64,000 nt of DNA, taken from assembly GCF_009866655.1 (NCBI RefSeq), contig NZ_CP047420.1:868001-932000 (forward strand), given 5' to 3'. Below are positions 36,274 through 43,564 of this stretch, in pieces. The DNA is from Rathayibacter sp. VKM Ac-2804. Its GTDB lineage: Bacteria > Actinomycetota > Actinomycetes > Actinomycetales > Microbacteriaceae. The first letter of the stretch is position 1, and each line of letters starts with the position of its first letter. The notes beneath the pieces were generated by a model. That model had not been told where the DNA came from. It worked only from the letters and a program-made list of their open reading frames with translations, and made no database searches. The translations under genes and the position numbers were made by a program.

Positions 36274-37581
36274 GTGACCCAGCCGACCCTCTCCGACGAG
36301 CAGCAGCGGGTGTTCGACCTCATCGAGAACACCCGCGAGCACCTCTTCGTCACGGGCCGCGCCGGCACCGGCAAGTCGACCCTGCTCAACCACCTGAGCT
36401 GGAACACCGACAAGCAGATCGTCATCTGCGCGCCGACCGGGGTCGCCGCCCTCAACGTCGGCGGGCAGACGATCCACTCGCTCTTCCGGCTCCCGATCGG
36501 CGTCATCGCCGACTCGGACCTCGATCAGCCGCCCGAGCTGCGCAAGCTCCTCAACACCATCGACACCCTCGTCATCGACGAGATCTCGATGGTCAACGCG
36601 GACCTCCTCGACGGCATCGACCGCAGCCTCCGCCAGGCCCGGCAGCGCCGGTCCGAGCCGTTCGGCGGCGTCCAGGTCGTCCTCTTCGGCGACCCGTTCC
36701 AGCTCGCCCCCGTGCCGGGCGACCCGGAGGAGCGCGCCTACTTCGCCGACCGCTACCGCTCGCTCTGGTTCTTCGACGCGCTGGTCTGGCAGGAGGCGCC
36801 GCTGCGGATCATCGAGCTCGGGAGGATCCACCGGCAGAGCGACGAGCGCTTCAAGTGGATGCTCAACGCGGTGCGCTTCGGGATGGTGACCAAGGAGATC
36901 GCCGACGTCCTGAACGCCGCCGGCGCGCGCACTCCGCCCGGGAACGACGCGATCACCCTGGCGACCCGCAACGACACCGTCAACCGGATCAACCAGACCG
37001 CCCTGGCGCGGCTCAAGGGCCCGGTGAAGACGGCCTCGGCTGAGATCAGCGGCGACTTCGGCGGTCGCGCCTACCCCGCCGATCAGAACCTCGAGCTCAA
37101 GATCGGCGCGCACGTGATGTTCCTGCGCAACGACGCCGAGCAGCGCTGGGTCAACGGCACGATCGGCCGCGTGACCAAGGTCGCCGGCACGGTCTGGGTC
37201 GAGGTGGACGGCGAGGTGCACGAGGTCGAGCCCGCCACCTGGGAGCGCTACCGCTACTCCTACTCCGCCGCGACCAAGAAGCTGACCCGCGAGATCGTGG
37301 CCGAGTTCGCGCAGTTCCCGCTCCGCCTGGCCTGGGCGGTCACGATCCACAAGTCGCAGGGCAAGACCTACGACGCCGCGGTGGTCGACCTCGGCTCGCG
37401 GGCGTTCGCACCCGGTCAGACCTACGTCGCGCTCAGCCGCATCACCAGCCTCGAGGGGCTCTACCTCACCCGTCCGCTGCGGCCGAGTGACATCATCGTC
37501 GACAAGGACGTGCTGCGCTTCATGTCCGAGCGCCGCGCCGAGCCGGCCGCGGTCGCCGAGGCCGGGACCGCCTCCGCCTGA
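36274..37581 (+). CDS. Pif1/RecD-like superfamily 1 DNA helicase
   Basis: GTG 36274 gives 435 residues. Helicase motifs in order are Q-like DEQQRVFDLIENT, motif I TGRAGTGKSTLL near 31, Ia ICAPTGVAALNVGGQTIHSLF, motif II VIDEISMV, motif III LFGDPFQLAPV, motif V-type AWAVTIHKSQGKTYDAAVVDLG and motif VI YVALSRIT. GKSTLL, the DEIS Walker B and HKSQGK are typical of Pif1/Dda 5'-3' helicases. It is shorter than RecD and lacks a nuclease. It may act in fork restart or G-quadruplex unwinding. It is transcribed alone and convergent with heme oxygenase across a short hairpin (37591-37608). Confidence 0.9.
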   Translation: MTQPTLSDEQQRVFDLIENTREHLFVTGRAGTGKSTLLNHLSWNTDKQIVICAPTGVAALNVGGQTIHSLFRLPIGVIADSDLDQPPELRKLLNTIDTLVIDEISMVNADLLDGIDRSLRQARQRRSEPFGGVQVVLFGDPFQLAPVPGDPEERAYFADRYRSLWFFDALVWQEAPLRIIELGRIHRQSDERFKWMLNAVRFGMVTKEIADVLNAAGARTPPGNDAITLATRNDTVNRINQTALARLKGPVKTASAEISGDFGGRAYPADQNLELKIGAHVMFLRNDAEQRWVNGTIGRVTKVAGTVWVEVDGEVHEVEPATWERYRYSYSAATKKLTREIVAEFAQFPLRLAWAVTIHKSQGKTYDAAVVDLGSRAFAPGQTYVALSRITSLEGLYLTRPLRPSDIIVDKDVLRFMSERRAEPAAVAEAGTASA

Positions 37582-37590
37582 GCCGTCGGG

Positions 37591-37608
37591 CGGACCCTCC
37601 GCGGTCCG
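37591..37608. terminator. hairpin between convergent helicase and heme oxygenase genes
   Basis: CGGACC and GGTCCG arms with a six-base loop lie in the 27-bp junction just outside both stop codons. Confidence 0.45.
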
Positions 37609-38265
37609 TCAGGCCGCGGCGCGGGAGCGGGCGAGGTCGCGGAAGAGCTCGGTCGTCAGCCGGTAGGCCTCGGCCACCTCGGCGATCACGCGGTCGCGCT
37701 CGTCGTCGTCCCAGCCGGCGGCGTCGAGCTGCTCGCGGTAGACCGCTCGGAACGCGGACGGCGTCGCGATCTCGCCGTAGAGGTAGAAGCCCACGCCGTT
37801 CGTCTCGAAGCCGAAGCGCCGCTGCAGCAGAGCGCGCACGATCGCGCAGCCGGAGAGGTCGCCGAGGTAGCGCGTGTAGTGGTGCGCGACGAAGCCGCCG
37901 CTCCAGCCGCTCGCGACGGTGCGGATCCGCTCGACGTAGGCCGCCGTCGAGGGGAGCGGGCTGATCCGCGAGCGCCAGTCCTCGCCGACCAGGAAGCGCA
38001 GGTCCTCCGCGATCGCCGGCATGCGGGTGAGCTTGGCCGAGATGAACGGGGCGGCGACCGGGTCGCCCGCCATCTCCTCGGCCACGGCCTCGAGCGCCTC
38101 GTAGACGAAGTAGTGCTGCGCGATCATCGCGACGTAGTCGTCGCGGCTGCCGGACCCCGTCATCAGCGCCGTCATGAAGGCCGAGACCTCGTCGTCGGCG
38201 CCGGACTGGCCCAGGCGCGCGCGGAGGGCCTGCGAGAACGGAACGACGTTCGAGACCTTCGGCAC
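37609..38265 (-). CDS. Heme oxygenase-family protein lacking the usual axial histidine
   Basis: GTG 38265 (GAAGGAGG upstream) gives 218 residues of the biliverdin-forming heme oxygenase fold. The distal helix AHHYTRYLGDLSG is clear, as are FVYEALEAVAEEM and DWRSRI. Alignment by eye with Corynebacterium HmuO puts Gly22 (LGQSGADDEVSAFM) where HmuO has the heme-binding His20 (AQAHEKAEHSTFM); the distal GDLSGG reads GDLSGC. The enzyme would normally open heme to biliverdin, CO and iron. Loss of the axial His should weaken or change this, so another residue may serve or the protein may only store or carry heme. A DtxR-like box sits upstream, so it is expected to respond to iron. Confidence 0.85.
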   Translation of the reverse strand: MPKVSNVVPFSQALRARLGQSGADDEVSAFMTALMTGSGSRDDYVAMIAQHYFVYEALEAVAEEMAGDPVAAPFISAKLTRMPAIAEDLRFLVGEDWRSRISPLPSTAAYVERIRTVASGWSGGFVAHHYTRYLGDLSGCAIVRALLQRRFGFETNGVGFYLYGEIATPSAFRAVYREQLDAAGWDDDERDRVIAEVAEAYRLTTELFRDLARSRAAA

Positions 38266-38285
38266 GGCGGCCTCCTTCGGGCGTC

Positions 38286-38304
38286 TTAGGCTGCCCTTAC
38301 CTTA
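38286..38304 (-). promoter_or_regulatory. DtxR/IdeR-like iron box for heme oxygenase
   Basis: TTAGGCTGCCCTTACCTTA matches TTAGGTTAGGCTAACCTAA at about 13 of 19 positions, with good outer arms (TTAGG, CCTTA). It lies 20 bp upstream of the GTG and overlaps a TAAGGT/TAAGAC -10 candidate. Confidence 0.6.
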
Positions 38305-38336
38305 GCCTGCGGGCACCGCCGTGGCCAGGACCGGTC

Positions 38337-38828
38337 TCAGTGCGAGTGCCCGCCGTCGGTGACCGTCGTCATCATGCCGCCCATGTCGTGCGAGCCCTCC
38401 GAGGACGCCGACAGCGCCGGCGTCGCGAGGGCGGAGACGAGCAGCGCGCCGGCGAAGAGGCCGAGGACCGCGCGCGGCGCTGACACGGGCGGCTCGGCGG
38501 TGCGCCGCGAGCGCAGGGTCGCCGCGACGACCGCGGCGGCGACGAGCTGCAGGGCGCCGGCCGCGAGGGCGGGCAGCGGATCGCGGAGCAGACCGGCGGC
38601 GATCGCCAGGACGAATCCCGCGACGGTCGTGCCGGTGACGGCGAGCGCGATCCGCGGGACGACGATCCAACCACGGGCGAGGACGACGACACCCCAGATC
38701 AGCTCGGCGACGCCGAGGGCGGCGATCGGCAGGGCCGCCGCATCGAGCTGTCCGGCGGCGAGCGAGAGGTGCACGAGACCGGCGCCGAGTCCTGCGAAGG
38801 CGGCGTTGCCGCGGGCGACGGTGCTCAT
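38337..38828 (-). CDS. small membrane protein with His/Met-rich tail (163 aa)
   Basis: This protein is not recognised by name. ATG 38828 (GGAG upstream) gives 163 residues with four hydrophobic helices (about 8-28, 36-60, 66-90, 105-135). It ends in a soluble tail, SHDMGGMMTTVTDGGHSH, rich in His and Met, which could bind copper or another metal. Two strong hairpins separate it from the DUF4383 gene upstream on the same strand, so it likely has its own promoter. It sits next to the iron-regulated heme oxygenase, but a shared role is only a guess. Confidence 0.65.
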   Translation of the reverse strand: MSTVARGNAAFAGLGAGLVHLSLAAGQLDAAALPIAALGVAELIWGVVVLARGWIVVPRIALAVTGTTVAGFVLAIAAGLLRDPLPALAAGALQLVAAAVVAATLRSRRTAEPPVSAPRAVLGLFAGALLVSALATPALSASSEGSHDMGGMMTTVTDGGHSH

Positions 38829-38881
38829 CCCGGTCTCCGATCGTGGTGCATGCCTCGGGCGCGGCCCGAGAGAAGGGAAGA

Positions 38882-38920
38882 GGCCCCGGATCGACACACC
38901 GCATCGTGTCGTCCGGGGCC
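38882..38920 (-). terminator. strong hairpin terminator after the DUF4383 gene
   Basis: GGCCCCGGA-CGACAC type arms pair over 15 bases with one bulge; on the minus strand a T/C-rich run TCTTCCCTTCTCTC follows. This is a convincing intrinsic terminator for the gene at 38998-39411. Confidence 0.7.
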
Positions 38921-38926
38921 GTTCGG

Positions 38927-38966
38927 TCCGTCCGCCGCGGAAAACGGCGGGCCCACGGCGGACGGA
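38927..38966 (-). terminator. second hairpin after the DUF4383 gene
   Basis: TCCGTCCGCCG and CGGCGGACGGA are perfect 11-base arms, with an inner CCGCCG/CGGCGG alternative around GAAAA. It lies between the DUF4383 stop and the hairpin at 38882-38920, so there are two hairpins in tandem. Confidence 0.6.
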
Positions 38967-38997
38967 GTGCAGGGGGAGCGGACGGATCCGCTCCGGG

Positions 38998-39411
38998 TCA
39001 GGCGGTCGCGGTGCGCGCCCGGGCGCCCTTGTCGGCGGTGAGCCCGACTCCGAGGAGGACGAGCGCGCTGGCGAGGTGCAGGAAGTGGTCGGCCGTGTTC
39101 AGCGCGAGCACATTGAGCGCGGTGTCGACCAGGAAGAAGCCCACGACGCCGAGGGCGAGGTAGACCGCGCCGACGGTGGTGTTCACGGTCTTGGCCGCCG
39201 ACGTGGTGGAGAGGCCCGCGATGAGCAGTGCCCCGCCGATCAGCAGGTGAGCGATGTTGTGCAGCGGATTGACCTCGAAGATCCCGAGGAGCAGTCCGCC
39301 CTCGGTGGCGAGGAACTGGACGCCGCCCGTGACGACGAAGCCGAGCAGTCCGACGACGACGTACACCGCGCCGAAGAGCGTGGCGAGCAGTCGATTCGGT
39401 GATGTGCGCAT
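38998..39411 (-). CDS. DUF4383-family membrane protein
   Basis: ATG 39411 gives 137 residues with four membrane helices. NPLHNIAHLLIGGALLIAG and NTADHFLHLASALVLLGVGL are the conserved His-containing helices of the DUF4383 family, common in actinobacteria and of unknown function. GGGAGATCAGGGACC precedes the start. It is divergent from the beta-lactamase-like lipoprotein across 227 bp. Confidence 0.8.
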   Translation of the reverse strand: MRTSPNRLLATLFGAVYVVVGLLGFVVTGGVQFLATEGGLLLGIFEVNPLHNIAHLLIGGALLIAGLSTTSAAKTVNTTVGAVYLALGVVGFFLVDTALNVLALNTADHFLHLASALVLLGVGLTADKGARARTATA

Positions 39412-39591
39412 GGTCCCTGATCTCCCTTCGAGCAGCGTCTCTTCGCCGCTTGCCTTCTCTTCGTAGCAGCCGCTCAGACGGTTTGGAAAAGGGGTGGCCG
39501 GATCCGGGAGGACGTGGTTGCGAGGGTCACGGTCGGGACACGAAAGCCGTCCAGCGCGCCTCCCGCCGCGTCCTCCGCCGGATCGCGCCCG

Positions 39592-39597
39592 TACAGT
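39592..39597 (+). promoter_or_regulatory. -10 hexamer TACAGT for the beta-lactamase-like lipoprotein
   Basis: TACAGT lies 42 nt before ATG 39639 and is followed by a GGGGGGAG ribosome site, so this gene has a leader, unlike most neighbours. The rest of 39412-39638 shows nothing recognised. Confidence 0.4.
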
Positions 39598-39638
39598 GGG
39601 GGCGTTCCAGCACACGTCTTCGGGGGGAGTCGAACGGC

Positions 39639-40889
39639 ATGATCGGTGGCCGCAGGTCGATCCGGGTCGGAGCTCTCGTCGTGCCCGCCCTGCTCCTCGC
39701 CCTCACCGGCTGCACCGGCGGCACCAGCTCCGTCGTCCCCGACGCACCGCCCGGTCCCGTGCCCGACGATCTGGCGATCGCCCTGTCCGGCTTCCTCGTC
39801 GAGGCGCAGAGCGTCGCGGGTGCCTCCGGCGTGGTCGCCGGGGTCTGGTCGCCCTGGGCCGGCGGCTGGGAGACGGCGATCGGCACGATCGGCGACGAGG
39901 CGAACACCCCGGTGACCACCGACGCGCACGTGCGGCTCGGCACCGGCGGCACCGAGGCGATGACCTGCGACGTCGTCGTCGCGCTCGCCGAGAAGGGCAC
40001 CCTCGATCTCGACGCCGACGTCGGCGGCGCTCTCACCTCGCTGCCCGGGATCGAGGGGATGACCCTCCGCCAGCTCTGCTCGCACACCTCCGGGCTCGCC
40101 GACTTCCGCTCCATCCTCTGGCCGACCGTCGTGCAGAACCCCGCTCGCGAGTGGCCCACGCTGGAGCTGATCTCGGCCGCGCAGGTGAGCGCGCCGATCG
40201 CCGAGCCGGGGACCGCCTGGTCCGAGTCCTCGACCGGCCCGCTCCTCGCCGGTGTCGTGGCCTCCCAGGCGACGGGCCTCAGCATGCAGTCGCTCTACGA
40301 CGAGTACGTCGTGCCGCGCTACGGACTGGGCAGCACCCGGCTCCCCGGCGACTCCGAGCTCGAGCTCCCCGCCCCGGCGATGCTCGGCTTCTCCGCGGCC
40401 CTCGATCCGCGCTCCGGAGCCGTCCAGTGCGAGGTCCGCCGCGACCTGTCCGCCGCGTCGCCCTCCTCGCTCGGCGCGGCCGGTGGCGCCGTCACCGACC
40501 TCGAGGACCTGCGCCGCCTCGCGCAGGGTCTCGCGACCGAGCCCGCGGGCGACGCGATGTGGGCCGATCCCGTGCCGCAGGGTCAGGGGCGCGCGGAGTG
40601 GCTCCTCGCCGGCCTCGGCGGCCACCAGGCCGGTCCGCTCCGCGGCTTCTCCGGTATCGCGCCCGGCTTCCTCACCGCCGCCTACTCCGACCCCGAGTCG
40701 GGACTGACGGTCGCGGTCGCGTTCAACAGCTCGACGGCGGGCGAGGGCTTCGTCGCCACGACCGCGCGCGCCCTCGCGGCGATCGCGGTCGAGCAGGGCG
40801 CGGCGACCGGCGCCGCGGGCCTGCCGCAGCTGCCGTGGACGGCGGACGGCGAGCGCGGTGCGGTCCAGGGCGCGCAGCCCCGCTGCTGA
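39639..40889 (+). CDS. Beta-lactamase-like lipoprotein without the catalytic motifs
   Basis: This 416-residue protein has a lipoprotein signal with lipobox LALTGC (Cys25). The fold follows class C beta-lactamase/serine hydrolases: the LRQLCSHTSGLADF segment is very close to the family's L--LLTHTSGL. Yet where the family has SxxK after (R/K)IGS, this protein reads RLGTGGTEAMTC, and where it has Y-x-N it reads AWSESSTG; HQAG keeps the third motif. It is therefore probably not a serine hydrolase but an anchored binding or sensory protein on the cell surface. It is transcribed from its own promoter, with DinB starting 20 bp downstream of the stop. Confidence 0.8.
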   Translation: MIGGRRSIRVGALVVPALLLALTGCTGGTSSVVPDAPPGPVPDDLAIALSGFLVEAQSVAGASGVVAGVWSPWAGGWETAIGTIGDEANTPVTTDAHVRLGTGGTEAMTCDVVVALAEKGTLDLDADVGGALTSLPGIEGMTLRQLCSHTSGLADFRSILWPTVVQNPAREWPTLELISAAQVSAPIAEPGTAWSESSTGPLLAGVVASQATGLSMQSLYDEYVVPRYGLGSTRLPGDSELELPAPAMLGFSAALDPRSGAVQCEVRRDLSAASPSSLGAAGGAVTDLEDLRRLAQGLATEPAGDAMWADPVPQGQGRAEWLLAGLGGHQAGPLRGFSGIAPGFLTAAYSDPESGLTVAVAFNSSTAGEGFVATTARALAAIAVEQGAATGAAGLPQLPWTADGERGAVQGAQPRC

Positions 40890-40896
40890 GCGGTCC

Positions 40897-40902
40897 TACC
40901 CT
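40897..40902 (+). promoter_or_regulatory. -10 hexamer TACCCT for the DinB-family gene (leaderless)
   Basis: TACCCT ends six nt before ATG 40909. Confidence 0.5.
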
Positions 40903-40908
40903 GGACCC

Positions 40909-41427
40909 ATGCCCATCACTCCCGATACCAAGGACTGGACCTGGGTGCTCGAGCGCCCCTGCCTCGAGTGCGGCTTCGACGCCTCGCTCGTCGAGTCCGA
41001 TGCCGTCCCCGCGCTGATCCGCCAGAACGCCGCCGCCTGGCCCTACGTCCTCGAGCGCGAGGACGCCGCGGGGCGCCCCGACGACGAGACCTGGTCGCCG
41101 CTGGAGTACGCCGCGCACGTGCGCGACGTGCACCGGATCTACCGGATGCGCCTCGGGCTGATGCTCGAGGGCGACGACCCGCTCTTCCCCAACTGGGACC
41201 AGGACGTGGCGGCGACCGAGGAGCGCTACGACCAGCAGGATCCGGCCGTCGTCGGCCGCGAGCTCGTCGAGGAGGCGGGCCGCATCAGCGACGTCTTCGA
41301 GGGCGTCACCGGCCGGCAGTGGCAGCGCCCGGGGCGGCGCAGCGACGGCGCCTCCTTCACGGTCGAGACGATCGCGAAGTACTACCTGCACGACGTGCAG
41401 CACCACCTGCACGACGTCGAGGGCTGA
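40909..41427 (+). CDS. DinB-family protein
   Basis: ATG 40909 gives 172 residues. The pattern TWSPLEYAAHVRDVHRIYRMRL and YYLHDVQHHLHDVEG matches the DinB/YfiT four-helix bundle with three metal-type His residues (AAHVRD, HDVQHHLHD). Members include bacillithiol- or mycothiol-dependent transferases and maleylpyruvate isomerases, so a mycothiol-dependent reaction is possible in an actinobacterium, but no substrate is evident. It is leaderless behind TACCCT, and the upstream in-frame extension is rejected for that reason. It is convergent with the DLH-like gene. Confidence 0.82.
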   Translation: MPITPDTKDWTWVLERPCLECGFDASLVESDAVPALIRQNAAAWPYVLEREDAAGRPDDETWSPLEYAAHVRDVHRIYRMRLGLMLEGDDPLFPNWDQDVAATEERYDQQDPAVVGRELVEEAGRISDVFEGVTGRQWQRPGRRSDGASFTVETIAKYYLHDVQHHLHDVEG

Positions 41428-41451
41428 CGCCGCGCGGAGCCGGGGCCGGCG

Positions 41452-42102
41452 TCAGCAGTCGATGAGCTGCGGGTTGAGGAACGAGAGCGTCCGCGCGTAG
41501 GCGAGCGCCGCGGCGGCCGGGCTCACCGACTCCCGCAGGGTGGCATTGGCGAAGTGCCGCTCCGTGTCCGGGTAGGTGTGCGCGGTGACGGGGGTGCCCG
41601 CCTCCTTCAGGCGGCCGACGAACGACTCCGGGTCGTCGCCCTCGGGCCACTCGTCGCTCTGCGCGTAGTGCAGCAGGGTCGGGCAGGGGACGAGCACGTG
41701 CTCCTCCCGGCCGAGAGTGGCGTAGTAGGCCACGACCGCGTCGACGAGACCGGTCGCGGCGACCAGCAGCGCCAGCCGACCGCCGAAGCCGAAGCCGACG
41801 ATGGCCGAGCGCGCGGCACCGGCCGCGGATCCGGTGCGCACCGCGTCGGCGACGGAGGCGAGTGCGCGGTCCTGCGCGGCCATCGCGGCGAGGTCGCGCG
41901 CGTCCTCCGGGGCGAGCGTGGCCCAGCCGTCGTAGAGGTCGGGGACGAGCACGTGGTACCCGTGCTTCGAGACGGCCTCGGCGAACGGCTCGAGCCAGGG
42001 CAGCCGGCCGAAGACGTCGTGCAGGATCACCACGACCGGGCGGCCGGGGTGCCCGTACTCGAGGGCGATGCCCGGAGACGGGATCTGGACGAGCTCGCTC
42101 AC
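41452..42102 (-). CDS. Dienelactone-hydrolase-like protein with Gly in place of the nucleophile Cys
   Basis: GTG 42102 (or GTG 42117) gives 216 residues of the alpha/beta-hydrolase DLH family: VVVILHDVFGRLPW, PDLYDGW, and ERHFANATLRE near the end. Where active DLH enzymes carry G-x-C-x-G-G, this one reads VGFGFGGRLA, with Gly105 in place of the Cys. The acid (QSDEWP) and the His (ERHF) are present. It is probably not an active dienelactone hydrolase. It lies downstream of the sugar-binding protein gene on the same strand, with 74 bp between. Confidence 0.78.
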   Translation of the reverse strand: MSELVQIPSPGIALEYGHPGRPVVVILHDVFGRLPWLEPFAEAVSKHGYHVLVPDLYDGWATLAPEDARDLAAMAAQDRALASVADAVRTGSAAGAARSAIVGFGFGGRLALLVAATGLVDAVVAYYATLGREEHVLVPCPTLLHYAQSDEWPEGDDPESFVGRLKEAGTPVTAHTYPDTERHFANATLRESVSPAAAALAYARTLSFLNPQLIDC

Positions 42103-42176
42103 CCCTCCACCCTGCACCGTCGGGCGGGCGGATCCGCGTGTTCGCACCGATCCGCCCGGCGTGTCGCAGCGCCGGC

Positions 42177-43466
42177 TCACCTCTGGACGGTGAAGCCCTG
42201 CTCCGCGCCGTACTCCTCGAGCTCGGCCTCCCAGTCGAGCAGCCCGTCCTGGAGGGTCGTCCCGTCGGTGTAGGCGGTGCCGACGGAGTCGTTGAAGACC
42301 CCCGCGGCGTAGACCTGGTAGGGCAGGAACCGGACGTCGTCGGGGGCGTTCTCCGACGCGGTCGCGTACTCCCGGTTGACGGCCTGCCCGCCGAAGTACT
42401 CGTTCGGCTCGTCGAGGAACCCGGGGGCCTCGGTCGCGGCGCGGTGGGCGGGCCAGAGCCCGGAGTCGCGGAGGACGTCGACGCCCTCGCCCGCGGTGGC
42501 GAAGGTCAGGAAGTCGACGGCGAGCTCCTTGCTGTCGCTGCTCTCCAGCACCGAGAAGCCGCCGCCGCCGTGCTCCGCCGCCACGCTCTCGCCCGGCTCC
42601 CACTGCGGCAGCTGCGCCACGCGCCACTCGCCGGCGGAGTCGGGGGCGCTCTGCGCCAGCGCGGAGGCCATCCAGCTGCCGGCCGGCAGCGTCGCGATCC
42701 GGTCCGCCGCGAGCATCCTCCGCCACTCGTCGCTCCAGTCCGCGACCGGCGCGAGCAGACCGCCGTCGAGGAGCCGCTGCCAGTTCTCCGCGTACCGAGC
42801 GGTGCCGGGGTCGGCGAGATCGATCGCGACCTCGGAGCCGCTCCCCGAGAACGGCCGGCCGCCCGCCTGCTGGATCAGACTCGTGGCCAGGCCGGCGTTG
42901 CCGACGTCGTTGAGGATGTGCACCTCCGGATCCGCCGCGTGCAGCTGCTCCGCCGCGCTGACGTACTCCGTCCAGGTGGTGGGCACCGCCACGCCGAGCC
43001 GCTCGAAGAGGGCTCGGTTGTAGAACAGCACCATCGGCCCGGACGCCCACGGCAGCCCGTAGACCGTGCCGTCGAGCTGCGACGCCGCCCACGGACCGGG
43101 CGCGAACTCGTCGGACAGCGCGTCGGCCCCGAGCGGCCCGAGGTCGGCCAGAGCACCGGACAGGGCGAACTGGGGGAGCGCGGTGGCGTCGAGGAAGGCG
43201 ACGTCGGGGCTGCCCGATCCGGCCGCGATCACGTTCTGCAGCGCGGTGTACTGCTCGTCCCCGGTGCCGACGTCGACCACCTCGATCTCGACCCCGGGAT
43301 GCTCCTCCTCGTAGAGCTCCGCGACCTCCGGCAGCTGGTCGTCCCAGCTCCAGACCAGCAGGGAGTCGTCCCGGGGTGCCGCTGCGCCGGCGCAGCCGCC
43401 GAGGGTGACGGCGAGCGCGGCGGCGGCCAGCGCTGCCACGGGGCGAGAGGGGCTCCGGTGGGTCAT
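42177..43466 (-). CDS. Sugar ABC transporter substrate-binding lipoprotein (orphan)
   Basis: This 429-residue protein has a lipoprotein signal ending TLGGC (Cys25). It follows the family 1 carbohydrate-binding protein fold: LLVWSWDDQLPEVAELYEEEHPGVEIEVV, PDVAFLDATALPQF, VYGLPWASGPMVLFYNRALFERLG, and VAAEHGGGGFSVLESS. It would bind a mono- or oligosaccharide outside the cell. No permease or ATPase gene is near, so it must share a transporter encoded elsewhere. It is divergent from a LacI-family regulator, with a palindrome at the regulator's -10, so that regulator probably controls it. Confidence 0.88.
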   Translation of the reverse strand: MTHRSPSRPVAALAAAALAVTLGGCAGAAAPRDDSLLVWSWDDQLPEVAELYEEEHPGVEIEVVDVGTGDEQYTALQNVIAAGSGSPDVAFLDATALPQFALSGALADLGPLGADALSDEFAPGPWAASQLDGTVYGLPWASGPMVLFYNRALFERLGVAVPTTWTEYVSAAEQLHAADPEVHILNDVGNAGLATSLIQQAGGRPFSGSGSEVAIDLADPGTARYAENWQRLLDGGLLAPVADWSDEWRRMLAADRIATLPAGSWMASALAQSAPDSAGEWRVAQLPQWEPGESVAAEHGGGGFSVLESSDSKELAVDFLTFATAGEGVDVLRDSGLWPAHRAATEAPGFLDEPNEYFGGQAVNREYATASENAPDDVRFLPYQVYAAGVFNDSVGTAYTDGTTLQDGLLDWEAELEEYGAEQGFTVQR

Positions 43467-43542
43467 CGTCGTCCTTCACTCGATCGGGATGCCGTCCCGG
43501 AAGGGGGAGGCCGTCGTCGATCCTACGAGAAGGTCGGCGAAG

Positions 43543-43558
43543 ATGGTTGCCTTACCAT
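43543..43558. promoter_or_regulatory. putative LacI operator overlapping the -10 of the regulator gene
   Basis: ATGGT-TGCCTT-ACCAT is a perfect palindrome apart from the six-base centre. Its right half contains TACCAT (43553-43558), which ends six nt before ATG 43565 and is the likely -10. It lies in the 98-bp space between the divergent LacI and binding-protein genes. Confidence 0.5.
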
Positions 43559-43564
43559 TCCCTC

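Noticed and set aside
40858..40908. Upstream extension of the DinB gene
   Set aside because: It would overlap the previous gene and the TACCCT -10; the ATG at 40909 is better supported.
43547..43549. TTG as start of the LacI gene
   Set aside because: It lies within the palindrome and the -10 region; ATG 43565 has the -10 at the standard six-nt distance.
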